Part shown: piece after piece, positions 27,138-35,961 of the stretch
Position numbering within the stretch: position 1 is the first letter of the stretch
Layout: every line of letters starts with the position of its first letter
NCBI GenBank assembly: GCA_027314515.1
Contig: DAHVAR010000090.1
Coordinates: 1 to 58,069, forward strand
Length of the DNA stretch: 58,069 bases
DNA from: Actinomycetota bacterium
Lineage (GTDB): Bacteria; Actinomycetota; Actinomycetes; Streptosporangiales; Streptosporangiaceae
Direction: 5' to 3'
Position numbers and translations under genes: made by a program
The notes under the pieces: generated by a model
Database searches by the model: none
What the model saw: only the letters and a program-made list of their open reading frames with translations
Told to the model about the DNA's origin: nothing

Positions 27138-27668
27138 CTACCGCACCCGCTGGCCGATGTAGGCGGTGGTGTCCTTGCGCCACAGCAGCACGATCGCAAT
27201 CAGGCCGACCAGCCATTCCAGCAGTATGAAGCTCACCGTGAGGCTGGCCCGGCCAAGCGAGAAGAGCAGCGAGATCGTGTTCAGCGCGAACAGCACCGTT
27301 GCCACTATGCGCGCCCAGTTGCTGCCCTTGTTGTTGGCCCAGGCCATCCACAGCCAGAGCAGCACGCCGATGATGCCGAGGACGGCGAGCAACAGCACGG
27401 TGACGTTCGCGAGCGTGTGAATCTGCGCGGCGGTCAGCGTGGCCTTCCCCGCGCGGGCGTTCGTCGCGTTGGCTTTCTGCGCTGCCTTCGTCACCGCGTC
27501 CTTGATCTTGCTGCTCAGCACGAGCGTGATGACCGCGCTCAGCAGCGCGAGGACGGCGCCAGCCAGCATGAGGCGTACCGCGATGCGCACGGTCGCTGGC
27601 TGCGGCGGCCGTTCCCCGCTGGCCATCTGGTTACTGCCGCCCCCGGTTGGATACGGCTGGTAGGTCAT
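27138..27668 (-). CDS. Four-helix membrane protein of unknown function
   Basis: 176-residue protein with a Gly/Pro/Gln-rich cytoplasmic N-terminus and four hydrophobic segments at about residues 29-51, 88-110, 119-137 and 143-163. Between helices 1 and 2 lies a Lys/Ala-rich loop (KIKDAVTKAAQKANATNARA). ATG start with AAGGAG 5 bases upstream. No family recognised with certainty; small proteins of this shape are common in actinomycetes. Divergent from the CoA ligase gene. Confidence 0.75.
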   Translation of the reverse strand: MTYQPYPTGGGSNQMASGERPPQPATVRIAVRLMLAGAVLALLSAVITLVLSSKIKDAVTKAAQKANATNARAGKATLTAAQIHTLANVTVLLLAVLGIIGVLLWLWMAWANNKGSNWARIVATVLFALNTISLLFSLGRASLTVSFILLEWLVGLIAIVLLWRKDTTAYIGQRVR

Positions 27669-27819
27669 CCCGACTCCTTGTCATCGTCCCCGTAGCGGTG
27701 CGGCCCGCCAAGATTTGCTTTATTCGCGTGTCCCTTCCTACCACTTCGCCGCGTGGCCGGATGGCCCGGCGAGCGGCATACTGGGACCGTCCTGGTGGCG
27801 TTCCGAGAAGGGTCCGGAC

Positions 27820-29499
27820 ATGCAACTCTCGCCGTCCGCCTACGCCGACACGTTCTGCCGGGATAACCTGCCGCCCCCGGATCAGTGGCCGGACCTGGAC
27901 TTTACCTTGCCCGAGCTGCATTACCCGGATCGGCTGAATGCCGCCGACGAGCTGCTGAACGCCGCGATCGGGAACGGGGATTCCAGCCGCCGGTGCCTGC
28001 TGTCGCCGACGCAGAGCTGGAGCTACGGCGAGGCGGCCAGCCGGGCCAGCCAGATAGCCCGGGTACTGACCGAGGACCTGGGGCTGGCCCCTGGCAACCG
28101 GGTGCTGCTGCGCGGGCCGAACAACCCCTGGCTCGCCGTTTGCTGGCTCGGCGTGCTCAAGGCTGGCGGAGTCGCGGTCACCACGATGCCGATGCTGCGC
28201 GCCGCCGAGCTCAGCCGCATCTGCGAGATCTCCCGGGTGCAGATAGCGCTGTGCGATCACCGGTTCACTGACGAGCTTGCCGCGGCTGCGGTGCCAGGCA
28301 TGCGAACGGTCAGCTTCGGCGGCGCCGCGCCGGACGATCTGACCGCTAGGGCCGCAGCGAAACCGGCCTCGTTCGACTCGGTGCAGACCGCCGCGGATGA
28401 CGTCGCGATGATCGCGTTCACCTCGGGCACAACCGGGCAGCCGAAGGCAGCCATGCATTTCCACCGGGACCTGCTGGCAACGGCTGACAGCTTCGCTGCG
28501 CGCGTGCTGAAGCCGGTGCCGGACGACCTGTTCGCCGGAACGCCACCGCTGGCCTTCACCTTCGGCCTCGGCGCGCTGCTGCTGTTCCCGCTGCGGGTGG
28601 GCGCGGCCACGCTGCTGGTCGAGAGGGCCACGCCGGCCGAACTCGCCGATCACATCGCCGCGCACGGCGTGACCGTCCTGTCGACAGCGCCGACTGCTTA
28701 CCGGGCAATGCTCGCAGCCGGCAAAGCCAGCCAGCTGCGCGGCCTGCGCAGGCCGGTGTCGGCCGGCGAGCCGCTGCCGGAGTCGACCTGGACCGCGTTC
28801 TACCAGGCGACCGGCGTCAAGATCATCGACGGCATCGGCAGCACTGAAATGCTGCACATCTTCATCTCCGCGGCGGACGACGACATCAGGCCAGGGGCAA
28901 CGGGCCGGGTAGTGCCCGGCTACACCGCCGCGGTCATAGACGAAAACGGCAGGCCGGTGCCGGACGGCCAGCCCGGCCTGCTCGCCGTCAAGGGCCCGAC
29001 CGGCTGCCGCTACCTCAACGACGAGCGCCAGCGCAGCTACGTGCGCGGCGGCTGGAACCTGACCGGCGACACCTACATCCGGGATGAAGACGGCTACTTC
29101 TGGTATCAGGCACGGTCCGATGACATGATCATCTCCGGCGGCTACAACATCGCCGGCCCGGAGATCGAAGACGTGCTGCTCGGCCATCCCGACGTGGCCG
29201 AGTGCGGCGTGGTCGGCGCGCCGGACGAAGCCCGCGGCCATATCGTCAAGGCCTACGTGGTCCTGCGCGACGGCGCGGCCGGCGACGAGGCGACGGCGCG
29301 CGAACTGCAGGATTTGGTCAAGGCAAAGATCGCGCCCTACAAGTACCCGCGAGCGGTCGAGTTCGTCACGACTCTCCCCCGGACCAACACCGGGAAGCTG
29401 CAACGGTTCCTGCTGCGCGAGCAAGCCGCCGGGCGCGGGCCGGTGACGGCCGGCCGCGAACCGGAACCGCCCACCCTCAATCTTGCTCCAGCCCGCTAG
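27820..29499 (+). CDS. Benzoate/2-aminobenzoate-CoA ligase-like AMP-forming ligase
   Basis: ANL-superfamily acyl/aryl-CoA synthetase (559 residues) that would adenylate a carboxylic acid and load it on CoA. Motifs: A3 FTSGTTGQPKAAMHFHRD, A5 DGIGSTEMLHIF, A7 TGD and the C-terminal catalytic lysine in TNTGKLQRF. The GIGSTEMLHIF form is typical of the benzoate-CoA / anthranilate-CoA ligase branch. ATG 27820 is preceded by GAGAAGGG; upstream in-frame sequence is not conserved. It stands alone, with no ring-degradation genes nearby, so the substrate is uncertain. Confidence 0.85.
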   Translation: MQLSPSAYADTFCRDNLPPPDQWPDLDFTLPELHYPDRLNAADELLNAAIGNGDSSRRCLLSPTQSWSYGEAASRASQIARVLTEDLGLAPGNRVLLRGPNNPWLAVCWLGVLKAGGVAVTTMPMLRAAELSRICEISRVQIALCDHRFTDELAAAAVPGMRTVSFGGAAPDDLTARAAAKPASFDSVQTAADDVAMIAFTSGTTGQPKAAMHFHRDLLATADSFAARVLKPVPDDLFAGTPPLAFTFGLGALLLFPLRVGAATLLVERATPAELADHIAAHGVTVLSTAPTAYRAMLAAGKASQLRGLRRPVSAGEPLPESTWTAFYQATGVKIIDGIGSTEMLHIFISAADDDIRPGATGRVVPGYTAAVIDENGRPVPDGQPGLLAVKGPTGCRYLNDERQRSYVRGGWNLTGDTYIRDEDGYFWYQARSDDMIISGGYNIAGPEIEDVLLGHPDVAECGVVGAPDEARGHIVKAYVVLRDGAAGDEATARELQDLVKAKIAPYKYPRAVEFVTTLPRTNTGKLQRFLLREQAAGRGPVTAGREPEPPTLNLAPAR

Positions 29500-29572
29500 C
29501 CAGTCAGGGCAACAGCAGCGGCTGCTGCCCCGTCCCGAACGCCGTCCGGCCGGAACCCGCTCGCTGCGGCCG

Positions 29573-31267
29573 TCAGGCCTCGACCACGACCGGGATGATC
29601 ATCGGCCGCCGCCGGTAGTTGTCGCTGACCCAGCGGCCGACCGCCCGGCGTACCAGCTGGCGGAGCTGGTGCACCTCGCTGATGCCCTCCTTGGCCGCGC
29701 CGGCCAAGGCTTCCTCGATAAGCTGCCGCACCTCGGCGAGGCCCGCGTCGTCGATGCCGGATCCCCTGGCATGGATCTCCGGTCCGGCCACCAGCTTGCC
29801 GCTGGTCGAGTCGACAACCACGACCACCGAGATGAAGCCCTCCTCGCCAAGGATCAGCCGGTCCTTCAGCGACGCCTCGGTGACCTCGCCGACCGAAAGC
29901 CCGTCCACGTAGATGTAACCGCACGGGACCTGGCCTGCCACCGAGATCTGCCCGTCGACGAGGTCGACGACGACGCCGTCCTCGGCGATCACGATGTTGC
30001 GCTGCGGTACCCCGGTCAGCGCGGCGAGGTCCGCGTGCGCCTTCAGGTGGCGCCACTCACCGTGAACGGGGATGAAGTTGCGCGGCCGGACCAGGTTCTG
30101 CACGTACAGCAGTTCCCCGGCCGGAGCGTGACCGGAGACGTGTACCAGCGCGTTCTCCCGGTGCACGACTCTGGCCCCGAGCCTGGTCAGGTCGTTGATG
30201 ATCCTGAAGACCGCCGACTCGTTGCCCGGGATGAGCGACGAGGCGAGGATCACGGTGTCGCCCTCGGCGATCCGGATCGGGTGGTCGCGCCCGGCCATCC
30301 GGGACAGCGCCGACATGGGTTCGCCCTGGGACCCGGTCGAGAGCAGCACTATCTGGTCCGGGGGCATCTCCTCGGCCTCGCCCAGGTCGACGAGCAGCCC
30401 GCCATGTACTGCAGGGATCTTGAGGTAGCCGAGGTCGCGCGCGATTCCCATGTTCTTGACCATCGACCGGCCCACCAGCGCAACCTTGCGGCCGTGCTCC
30501 GCGGCGGCGTCCATGACCTGCTGCACGCGGTGCACGTGACTGGCAAAGCAGGACACGATAATCCGCTGCGCGGCAGCCGCGAACACATCGGACAAGACCG
30601 GCCCGATCGCCCGCTCGGAGGTGACGATGCCGGGCACCTCGGCATTGGTCGAATCGGCCATCAGCAGGTCGACCCCGCCTGCGCCGAGCCGGGCGAAGCC
30701 GGCCAGGTCGGTCAGCCTCCCGTCCAGCGGCAACTGGTCCATCTTGAAGTCACCGGTATGCAGGACCAGGCCGGCCGCGGACTTGATCGCGACCGCGAGG
30801 GCGTCCGGGATCGAGTGGTTGACGGCGAGGAACTCCAGTTCCCAGAGCCCGAACGCCCGCTTCGCGCCGGCCTCGACCTCGACCTCGACCGGCTTGATCC
30901 GGTGCTCGGTGAGCTTGCTGCGGACTAGTGCCAGCGTCAGCGGCGACCCGATCAGCGGGATATCGGCGCGCCGACGCAGCAGGTACGGGACGCCGCCGAT
31001 GTGATCCTCGTGGCCGTGGGTCAGCACCAGCGCATCGATCTGGTCCAGCCTGCCCTCCAGAGCGGAGAAGTCCGGCAGGATCAGGTCGACGCCAGGCTGG
31101 CCGTCCTCGGGGAACAGCACTCCGCAGTCGACGACGAGCAGCCGCCCGGCGTGCTCGAACACGGTCATGTTGCGGCCGATCTCGCCGAGGCCGCCGAGCG
31201 CGACGACGCGCAAGCCGCCTGGGGCGAGAGGCGGCGGCGTTTCCAGTTCAGGGTGCGGATGGCTCAC
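29573..31267 (-). CDS. rnj: Ribonuclease J
   Basis: Metallo-beta-lactamase/beta-CASP ribonuclease (564 residues) with both endo- and 5'-exonuclease activity in mRNA decay and rRNA maturation. The zinc motif H-x-H-x-D-H is in THGHEDHIGG (about residues 84-89). Further motifs HTGDFK and ADSTNAE, and VHVSGHA in the beta-CASP region, are all present. GTG start overlapping the dapA stop by four bases, the usual dapA-rnj coupling of actinobacteria. Confidence 0.95.
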   Translation of the reverse strand: MSHPHPELETPPPLAPGGLRVVALGGLGEIGRNMTVFEHAGRLLVVDCGVLFPEDGQPGVDLILPDFSALEGRLDQIDALVLTHGHEDHIGGVPYLLRRRADIPLIGSPLTLALVRSKLTEHRIKPVEVEVEAGAKRAFGLWELEFLAVNHSIPDALAVAIKSAAGLVLHTGDFKMDQLPLDGRLTDLAGFARLGAGGVDLLMADSTNAEVPGIVTSERAIGPVLSDVFAAAAQRIIVSCFASHVHRVQQVMDAAAEHGRKVALVGRSMVKNMGIARDLGYLKIPAVHGGLLVDLGEAEEMPPDQIVLLSTGSQGEPMSALSRMAGRDHPIRIAEGDTVILASSLIPGNESAVFRIINDLTRLGARVVHRENALVHVSGHAPAGELLYVQNLVRPRNFIPVHGEWRHLKAHADLAALTGVPQRNIVIAEDGVVVDLVDGQISVAGQVPCGYIYVDGLSVGEVTEASLKDRLILGEEGFISVVVVVDSTSGKLVAGPEIHARGSGIDDAGLAEVRQLIEEALAGAAKEGISEVHQLRQLVRRAVGRWVSDNYRRRPMIIPVVVEA

Positions 31268-32184
31268 TTCAGCTTGATCCCTGCCGCTGCAAGGTCCGCC
31301 CGCAGCCGGTCGGCTTCCGCGGCGGTCGCGTCAGGCAGCGGCAGCCGGACCGGCCCGCCCGGCAGGCCGAGCAGCGCCAGCGCCGCCTTTGTCATGATGA
31401 CGCCCTGGTTGCGGAACAACCCGGTGTACACCGGCAGCAGTTCGCGGTGCAGCCGCAACGCCTCGGCTACCTCGCCTGCCAGGTACGCGTCGATCAGCTC
31501 GCGCAGCTTGTCACCGGCGACATGCCCGGCCACGCTGACGAATCCGGCCGCGCCAAGTGAGAGCCAGGGCAGGTTCAGCATGTCATCGCCGCTGTAATAG
31601 GCCAGCGGAGTGCAGTTCATGACATGCGATGCCGCGCTGAAGTCACCCTTGGCATCCTTCACGGCGACAATCCGCGGATGCTCGGCCAGCTGGATCAGCG
31701 TCTCGGCGGCGATAGGCGTGCCGGTCCGGCCCGGGATGTCGTACAGCATGTTGGGCAGCCCGGTGGCGTCGGCGACCTGGCGGAAGTGCGCGATTAGTCC
31801 GCTTTGAGGTGGCTTATTGTAATAAGGCGTCACCACCAGCAGGGCGTGAGCACCGGCCCGCTCGGCGGCCCTGGCCAGCTCGCAGCTATGGGCGGTGTCG
31901 TTAGTTCCCACGCCAGCCACGACGGTGGCACGATCGCCCACCGCCTCCAGCACGACGTCAAGCAGCCGGGCCTTCTCCATGTCTGACGTCGTCGGCGACT
32001 CTCCGGTGGTGCCGCTGATCACCAGGCCATCGTTCCGCATTTCGGTCACGAGGTGCTCGGCGAGCCGGGCGGCCCCCCCGTAGTCGACCGCGCCGCTGGC
32101 GTCCATGGGCGTGACCATCGCCGTCAGCATGCGCCCGAACGGCGCAGCGGCCGGACCGGTGGCCGGGTTTGCTGTCTGCGTCAT
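31264..32184 (-). CDS. dapA: 4-hydroxy-tetrahydrodipicolinate synthase
   Basis: Class I aldolase condensing pyruvate and aspartate semialdehyde in lysine/diaminopimelate synthesis (306 residues). Schiff-base lysine in VAVKDAKGDF (about residue 176), the YYNKPPQSG loop, and GTTGESPT for substrate binding are seen. ATG 32184 starts the conserved protein; an in-frame TTG at 32238 would add 18 unconserved residues. First gene of dapA-rnj. Nothing recognised in 32185-32434 upstream. Confidence 0.93.
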   Translation of the reverse strand: MTQTANPATGPAAAPFGRMLTAMVTPMDASGAVDYGGAARLAEHLVTEMRNDGLVISGTTGESPTTSDMEKARLLDVVLEAVGDRATVVAGVGTNDTAHSCELARAAERAGAHALLVVTPYYNKPPQSGLIAHFRQVADATGLPNMLYDIPGRTGTPIAAETLIQLAEHPRIVAVKDAKGDFSAASHVMNCTPLAYYSGDDMLNLPWLSLGAAGFVSVAGHVAGDKLRELIDAYLAGEVAEALRLHRELLPVYTGLFRNQGVIMTKAALALLGLPGGPVRLPLPDATAAEADRLRADLAAAGIKLK

Positions 32185-32434
32185 ATACCGAACGCTACCG
32201 GGCGGAGACTCGGCGGTGTACCGCCGGCGCGGTCGCAAGCCGCGATCGGCCCGGCGGGCGGCGGCCAGGCCGGCTGCAGACGCGGCGGCGTGAGCTCGGG
32301 GGTACCCAGGCCGCCTGCGTCTGACCGGTGATCGCGGTCGACTGTGCCGGGCGTTACACCCCGCCCCTGCAAAACGGAGACGACGGCGTGTCGGTGCCGG
32401 ATTGCACGGGCGTGCCGCGGGACAATGGCCGATA

Positions 32435-32463
32435 GGCCCCTCCAGGTATGAGATGGAGGGGCC
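32435..32463. terminator. Strong 10-bp hairpin upstream of the riboswitch
   Basis: GGCCCCTCCA pairs perfectly with TGGAGGGGCC around a 9-base loop. It lies between divergent dapA and the B12 operon and is followed by TTG, not a long T-run. It may end readthrough transcription from outside or belong to the riboswitch leader. Confidence 0.5.
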
Positions 32464-32474
32464 TTGCCTGTCCC

Positions 32475-32690
32475 GGTCGCGGCAGCGCAGTCGGTCGGTC
32501 GCCGCGCGGTTACCCGCGCGCTGCGATAAGCTGCCCGCGCCCCGGGTTCAGGTCCCGGGCGGCGCAGTGCCCAGCGAAGCCGGTGAGATCCCGGCGCTGT
32601 CCCGCAACGGTGATGCCTCGGACCGAGGACGAGCCCGGACGCCTGGCCCGCGCCAGCGAGGAGTCCTCGGAGGAAGGGCGGCTCGTTCCG
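32475..32690 (+). promoter_or_regulatory. Cobalamin riboswitch
   Basis: The conserved core GAAGCCGGTG, then CCCGGCGCTGTCCCGCAACG, then the AGCCCGGACGCCTGGCC segment, matches the adenosylcobalamin riboswitch consensus (GAAxCCGGTG, CCGGxxCTGxCCCGCAACxGT, GAGCCAGGAxACCTGCC). It precedes a B12-type ABC importer, the standard target. The outer limits are approximate; the core at 32573-32655 is certain. Confidence 0.85.
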
Positions 32691-32723
32691 ATGCCACCCG
32701 GCGTCGCAGCGAAACGCACTTCG

Positions 32724-32742
32724 TCCTCCAGCAACCGGAGGA
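32724..32742 (+). promoter_or_regulatory. Hairpin sequestering the btuF ribosome-binding site
   Basis: TCCTCC (32724-32729) pairs with GGAGGA (32737-32742) around a 7-base loop. It covers the Shine-Dalgarno GGAGG of the gene starting at 32748. This suggests the riboswitch controls translation. Confidence 0.65.
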
Positions 32743-32747
32743 TGATC

Positions 32748-33713
32748 ATGCGGGCATTTTCCCGTCAGTTGCCGGCCCTGGTGGCCGTCACAGCCATCGC
32801 CGTCGTATGCACGGCATGTTCCAGTTCCGCCGCGAGCCCGGCGCCTGCCTCGGGCTCGACCGCGGCGGCCGGGGCCGGCTTCCCGGTAGCCGTCACCACC
32901 GCGGGTGGCACGACGCACCTGCCGTCACGGCCGGACGCGATCGTGTCGCTGTCCCCGACGGCGACCGAGATGCTCTACGCGATCGGCGCAGGCAGCCAGG
33001 TCAAGGCCGTTGATAGCGATTCCGACTATCCCCGGAAAGCGCCGAGGACCAAGCTGTCCGGCTACACCCCGAACGTCGAGGCGATCGCCGCCTACAAGCC
33101 GGACCTGGTGATCATCTCTAACAACATCGACGGCATCGTGGCCAAGCTGACCGCCCTGTCCATCCCGGTTCTCGACCTGCCTGCGCCGCCGAACCTGACA
33201 GGCGTGTACGCGGAGTTCACCGAGCTAGGCGCCGCCACCGGTCACGTCGCGCAGGCCAGGGCAGAGAACAACAGCCTCAAGGCGGGCATCAGGCAGATCG
33301 TGGCATCGCAGCCAGCGCATGCCAAGCCGCTGACGTACTACTACGAGCTCTCGACAGACCCGTACTACTCGGTCACCTCGGCCACGTTCGTCGGCAGCCT
33401 GCTGTCAATGCTCGGCATGAAGAGCATCGCCGACGCGGCCACCGGGGCTGCCGCGGCCGGCGGCTATCCGGTGCTGTCTGCGGAGTACATCCTGCGCGCC
33501 AACCCTGACTACATCATCCTGACGGATACCGGCAGCACCGGCGGCGGGCAGAACGCCGCTACCGTCAGCGCGCGGCCGGGCTGGTCAGCCCTGACCGCGG
33601 TGAAAGACAAGCACATCATCCTGCTGAACACCGACATCGCGTCACGCTGGGGACCTCGAGTCGTCGACCTGCTCAAAGCCGTAGCCGCGGGCATCAGGTC
33701 CGGACGTCAGTGA
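32748..33713 (+). CDS. Cobalamin/iron-type ABC transporter binding lipoprotein, BtuF-like
   Basis: Periplasmic-binding family 3 (BtuF/FhuD) protein of about 321 residues. A lipoprotein signal peptide ends VVCTAC with the lipid-bearing Cys near residue 22. The binding domain starts with PDAIVSLSPTATEMLYAIGA and YKPDLVIISN, characteristic of vitamin-B12/siderophore binders. ATG 32748 fits GGAGG at 32737-32741; the ATG 6 bases earlier would be too close. The riboswitch upstream argues for cobalamin or its precursors as ligand. Confidence 0.9.
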   Translation: MRAFSRQLPALVAVTAIAVVCTACSSSAASPAPASGSTAAAGAGFPVAVTTAGGTTHLPSRPDAIVSLSPTATEMLYAIGAGSQVKAVDSDSDYPRKAPRTKLSGYTPNVEAIAAYKPDLVIISNNIDGIVAKLTALSIPVLDLPAPPNLTGVYAEFTELGAATGHVAQARAENNSLKAGIRQIVASQPAHAKPLTYYYELSTDPYYSVTSATFVGSLLSMLGMKSIADAATGAAAAGGYPVLSAEYILRANPDYIILTDTGSTGGGQNAATVSARPGWSALTAVKDKHIILLNTDIASRWGPRVVDLLKAVAAGIRSGRQ

Positions 33714-34855
33714 CAGCGCAGCGCCAGGGCCAGGGCCCAGGCCCTGGCGAGGGCGACGGCACTGGCAGTGGCGGTCGCGGCGGTCCGCGACCCGGCCAGC
33801 TAGCTGACTCACTCGTCCGGCGGATCCGGTCTGGCCCGGCAGTTGCGATCGCGAGCGCCGCGCTCATCATCGCGATCATTGCCGGGGTGGATGTCGGGCC
33901 GGCCGGATTGTCAGTGCCGCAGGTACTCGACGCGCTGATGGTCAAGCTGCCGTGGCATCCGCACGTCGCCGTCCCGGCACTTGACGCCGCGATCGTCTGG
34001 CAGATCAGGCTGCCGCGCGTCGTTCTCGGCGTGCTCGTCGGCTCGATGCTCGCCGGCGGCGGCGCCGCCTACCAGGGCGTGTTCCGCAACCCGCTGGCCG
34101 ACCCCTACCTGCTCGGGGTCGCAGCGGGCGCGGGCCTCGGTGCCACGATCGTGATCGTGTCCGGGGCGAGCACTGCCCTCACGCCGCCGGCCGCGTTCGC
34201 CGGCGCCGTCGCGGCGGTTGCCCTCACCTATGCGCTCGGCCTCAGCGCCGGCCGGGCCGGCGCGACGGCGACAGCCCGGAGCGGTACCGGGTCGATCCTG
34301 CTCGCCGGGATCGCGGTCGCGGCCATGTTCACCGCACTCCAGACTTACCTGCAAGAGCAGCACACCCAGATACTGGCCTCCGTCTACGCCTGGATTCTCG
34401 GCGGGCTATCGGCCGCGACCTGGTCAGACGTGTGGCTGATCCTGCCGTATGTCGCGGTGTCCGCGGCTGCGCTACTTGCCCATCGCCGGCTGCTTGACGT
34501 GCTGCGGGTCGGTGAGGACGAGGCTGCGGCCCTGGGCGTCAACGTGGCCAGGGTGCGCCTCGCGATCGTGGTGGCTGCCACCCTCGGCGTCTCGGCAGCG
34601 GTCGCGGTGAGCGGCCTGATCGGCTTCGTCGGCATCATCGTGCCGCACGCCGTGCGGCTGACGGCAGGACCCAGTTACCGGGTCCTGATGCCGGTCTCGA
34701 TGATCGGCGGCGCCGCGTTCCTGGTGCTGGCCGACCTCGTCGCGCGGACGGCGCAGGCCCCCGCCGAGGTCCCGATCGGCGTGATCACGGCGCTGATCGG
34801 CGGCCCGTTCTTCTTGTTCGTGCTCTCCTCGCGCCGGGCCAGGCAGGGTCTGTAA
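33710..34855 (+). CDS. FecCD-family ABC permease, BtuC-like
   Basis: Multi-helix FecCD permease (381 residues) with the family signatures WQIRLPRVVLGVLVGSMLA, GVFRNPLADPYLLGV and GLIGFVGIIVPHAVR. The N-terminal 35 residues are Gly-rich and disordered. The GTG start overlaps the btuF-like stop by four bases. Works as a homodimer with the following ATPase to import the ligand. Confidence 0.92.
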   Translation: MTAQRQGQGPGPGEGDGTGSGGRGGPRPGQLADSLVRRIRSGPAVAIASAALIIAIIAGVDVGPAGLSVPQVLDALMVKLPWHPHVAVPALDAAIVWQIRLPRVVLGVLVGSMLAGGGAAYQGVFRNPLADPYLLGVAAGAGLGATIVIVSGASTALTPPAAFAGAVAAVALTYALGLSAGRAGATATARSGTGSILLAGIAVAAMFTALQTYLQEQHTQILASVYAWILGGLSAATWSDVWLILPYVAVSAAALLAHRRLLDVLRVGEDEAAALGVNVARVRLAIVVAATLGVSAAVAVSGLIGFVGIIVPHAVRLTAGPSYRVLMPVSMIGGAAFLVLADLVARTAQAPAEVPIGVITALIGGPFFLFVLSSRRARQGL

Positions 34856-34856
34856 G

Positions 34857-35642
34857 GTGATCACCTTCCACGGCCTGACGGTCCGGTACGGCAGCGCGGT
34901 CGCGCTCGACGGCGCCTGCGGGCAGGTGGCCGACGGCGAATGGCTCGGCCTCATCGGCCCGAACGGTGCGGGCAAAACGACGTTGCTCAACGCCATTACC
35001 CGGCTGACGCCGTCGACTGGCAAAGTCTTCATCTCCGGCCAGCCCGCGAGCGGGCTCAGCCGCCGGCAGCTCGCCCGGCTGATTGCCTACGTGCCGCAGC
35101 GCCCGCTGTTGCCGCCGGACATGACGGTCAGCGATTACGTGCTACTGGGCCGCACTGCGCATATCGGCTACCTGCGCACCGAGACAGCGGCAGACCGCCG
35201 GGTCTGCGCCAACGTGATCGGCCGACTGGACCTCGGCCCGATGGCGGACCGGCAGCTGCGCACGATGTCCGGCGGGGAGTTGCAGCGCGTGGTCATCGCC
35301 CGCGCCCTCGCGCAGGAGGCTCCGCTGCTGGTGCTCGACGAGCCGACCAGCGCCCTGGACCTCGGCCGACGGATGGAAGCGCTGGAGCTGATCGACGAGG
35401 TCCGGCGAGAGCGCTCGCTGACGGTGCTGTCGGCGATTCACGACCTGACGCTCGCCGGCCAGTTCGCTGGCCGGCTGATGCTGATGGCTGACGGCCGGAT
35501 CGCGGCTGCCGGCCGGCCAGCGGACGTGCTGCGGGAGGAGTTGCTCGCCAGATATTTCGGGCCCGCGATCCGGGTGATGACGACCGACGCCGGCGAGCTG
35601 GCGGTCATCTCGCGCCGGTCGCCGCGCAGCGCCAGCTCTTAG
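34857..35642 (+). CDS. ABC transporter ATPase, BtuD/FecE-like
   Basis: 261-residue ATPase with Walker A GPNGAGKTTLLN, signature MSGGELQRVVIARAL, Walker B LLVLDEPTSALDL and the switch His in SAIHDL. GTG start one base after the permease stop. Last gene of the riboswitch-controlled importer; the hairpin at 35673-35687 follows its stop. Confidence 0.92.
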   Translation: MITFHGLTVRYGSAVALDGACGQVADGEWLGLIGPNGAGKTTLLNAITRLTPSTGKVFISGQPASGLSRRQLARLIAYVPQRPLLPPDMTVSDYVLLGRTAHIGYLRTETAADRRVCANVIGRLDLGPMADRQLRTMSGGELQRVVIARALAQEAPLLVLDEPTSALDLGRRMEALELIDEVRRERSLTVLSAIHDLTLAGQFAGRLMLMADGRIAAAGRPADVLREELLARYFGPAIRVMTTDAGELAVISRRSPRSASS

Positions 35643-35672
35643 CATGCGGCTCGCTGATATCCGCGCGTTCCC

Positions 35673-35687
35673 GCGGAAACGTTCCGC
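35673..35687. terminator. Hairpin after the B12 import operon
   Basis: GCGGAA pairs with TTCCGC around a 3-base loop, 30 bases beyond the ATPase stop, overlapping a second possible stem (CCGCG/CGCGG). No T-run, so a weak terminator at best. Confidence 0.4.
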
Positions 35688-35838
35688 AGGATTCCGGTCG
35701 GACCGTCAGCCGTGGCGGCGCGGCAAGTTTCCGGCACGGTGAGGCAGCTAGTTCTCGTGGTCGGTGCGCGGCTGATCAGCTAGCCGATGCACTTCGGTCT
35801 CCGCGATGACCCACACCTGGCTAGGGTGGCGCTGCGGC

Positions 35839-35961
35839 TCACCAGTCGATGGACTCGCCCGGGATGTGCTGGTCGCGATCCTTCAGCCCGCCGGTGGACA
35901 CGACGTCGGCTGGATGGCCAAGGAGATCTTCCAGTTCCCTGCGCCGGGTGGTGACGCTAGG
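35839..35961 (-). pseudogene. Nucleotidyltransferase (MNT-like) C-terminal fragment
   Basis: Minus-strand translation RRRELEDLLGHPADVVSTGG followed by LKDRDQHIPGESIDW and a stop matches the C-terminal end of minimal nucleotidyltransferases (antitoxin partners of HEPN proteins: E-L-E-x-L-L-G-x-x-V-D-V-V). The catalytic GSRARG/DxD part is missing, and the upstream side runs into the HNH gene. Only a remnant of about 40 codons. The rest of 35643-35956 holds nothing I can name. Confidence 0.5.
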
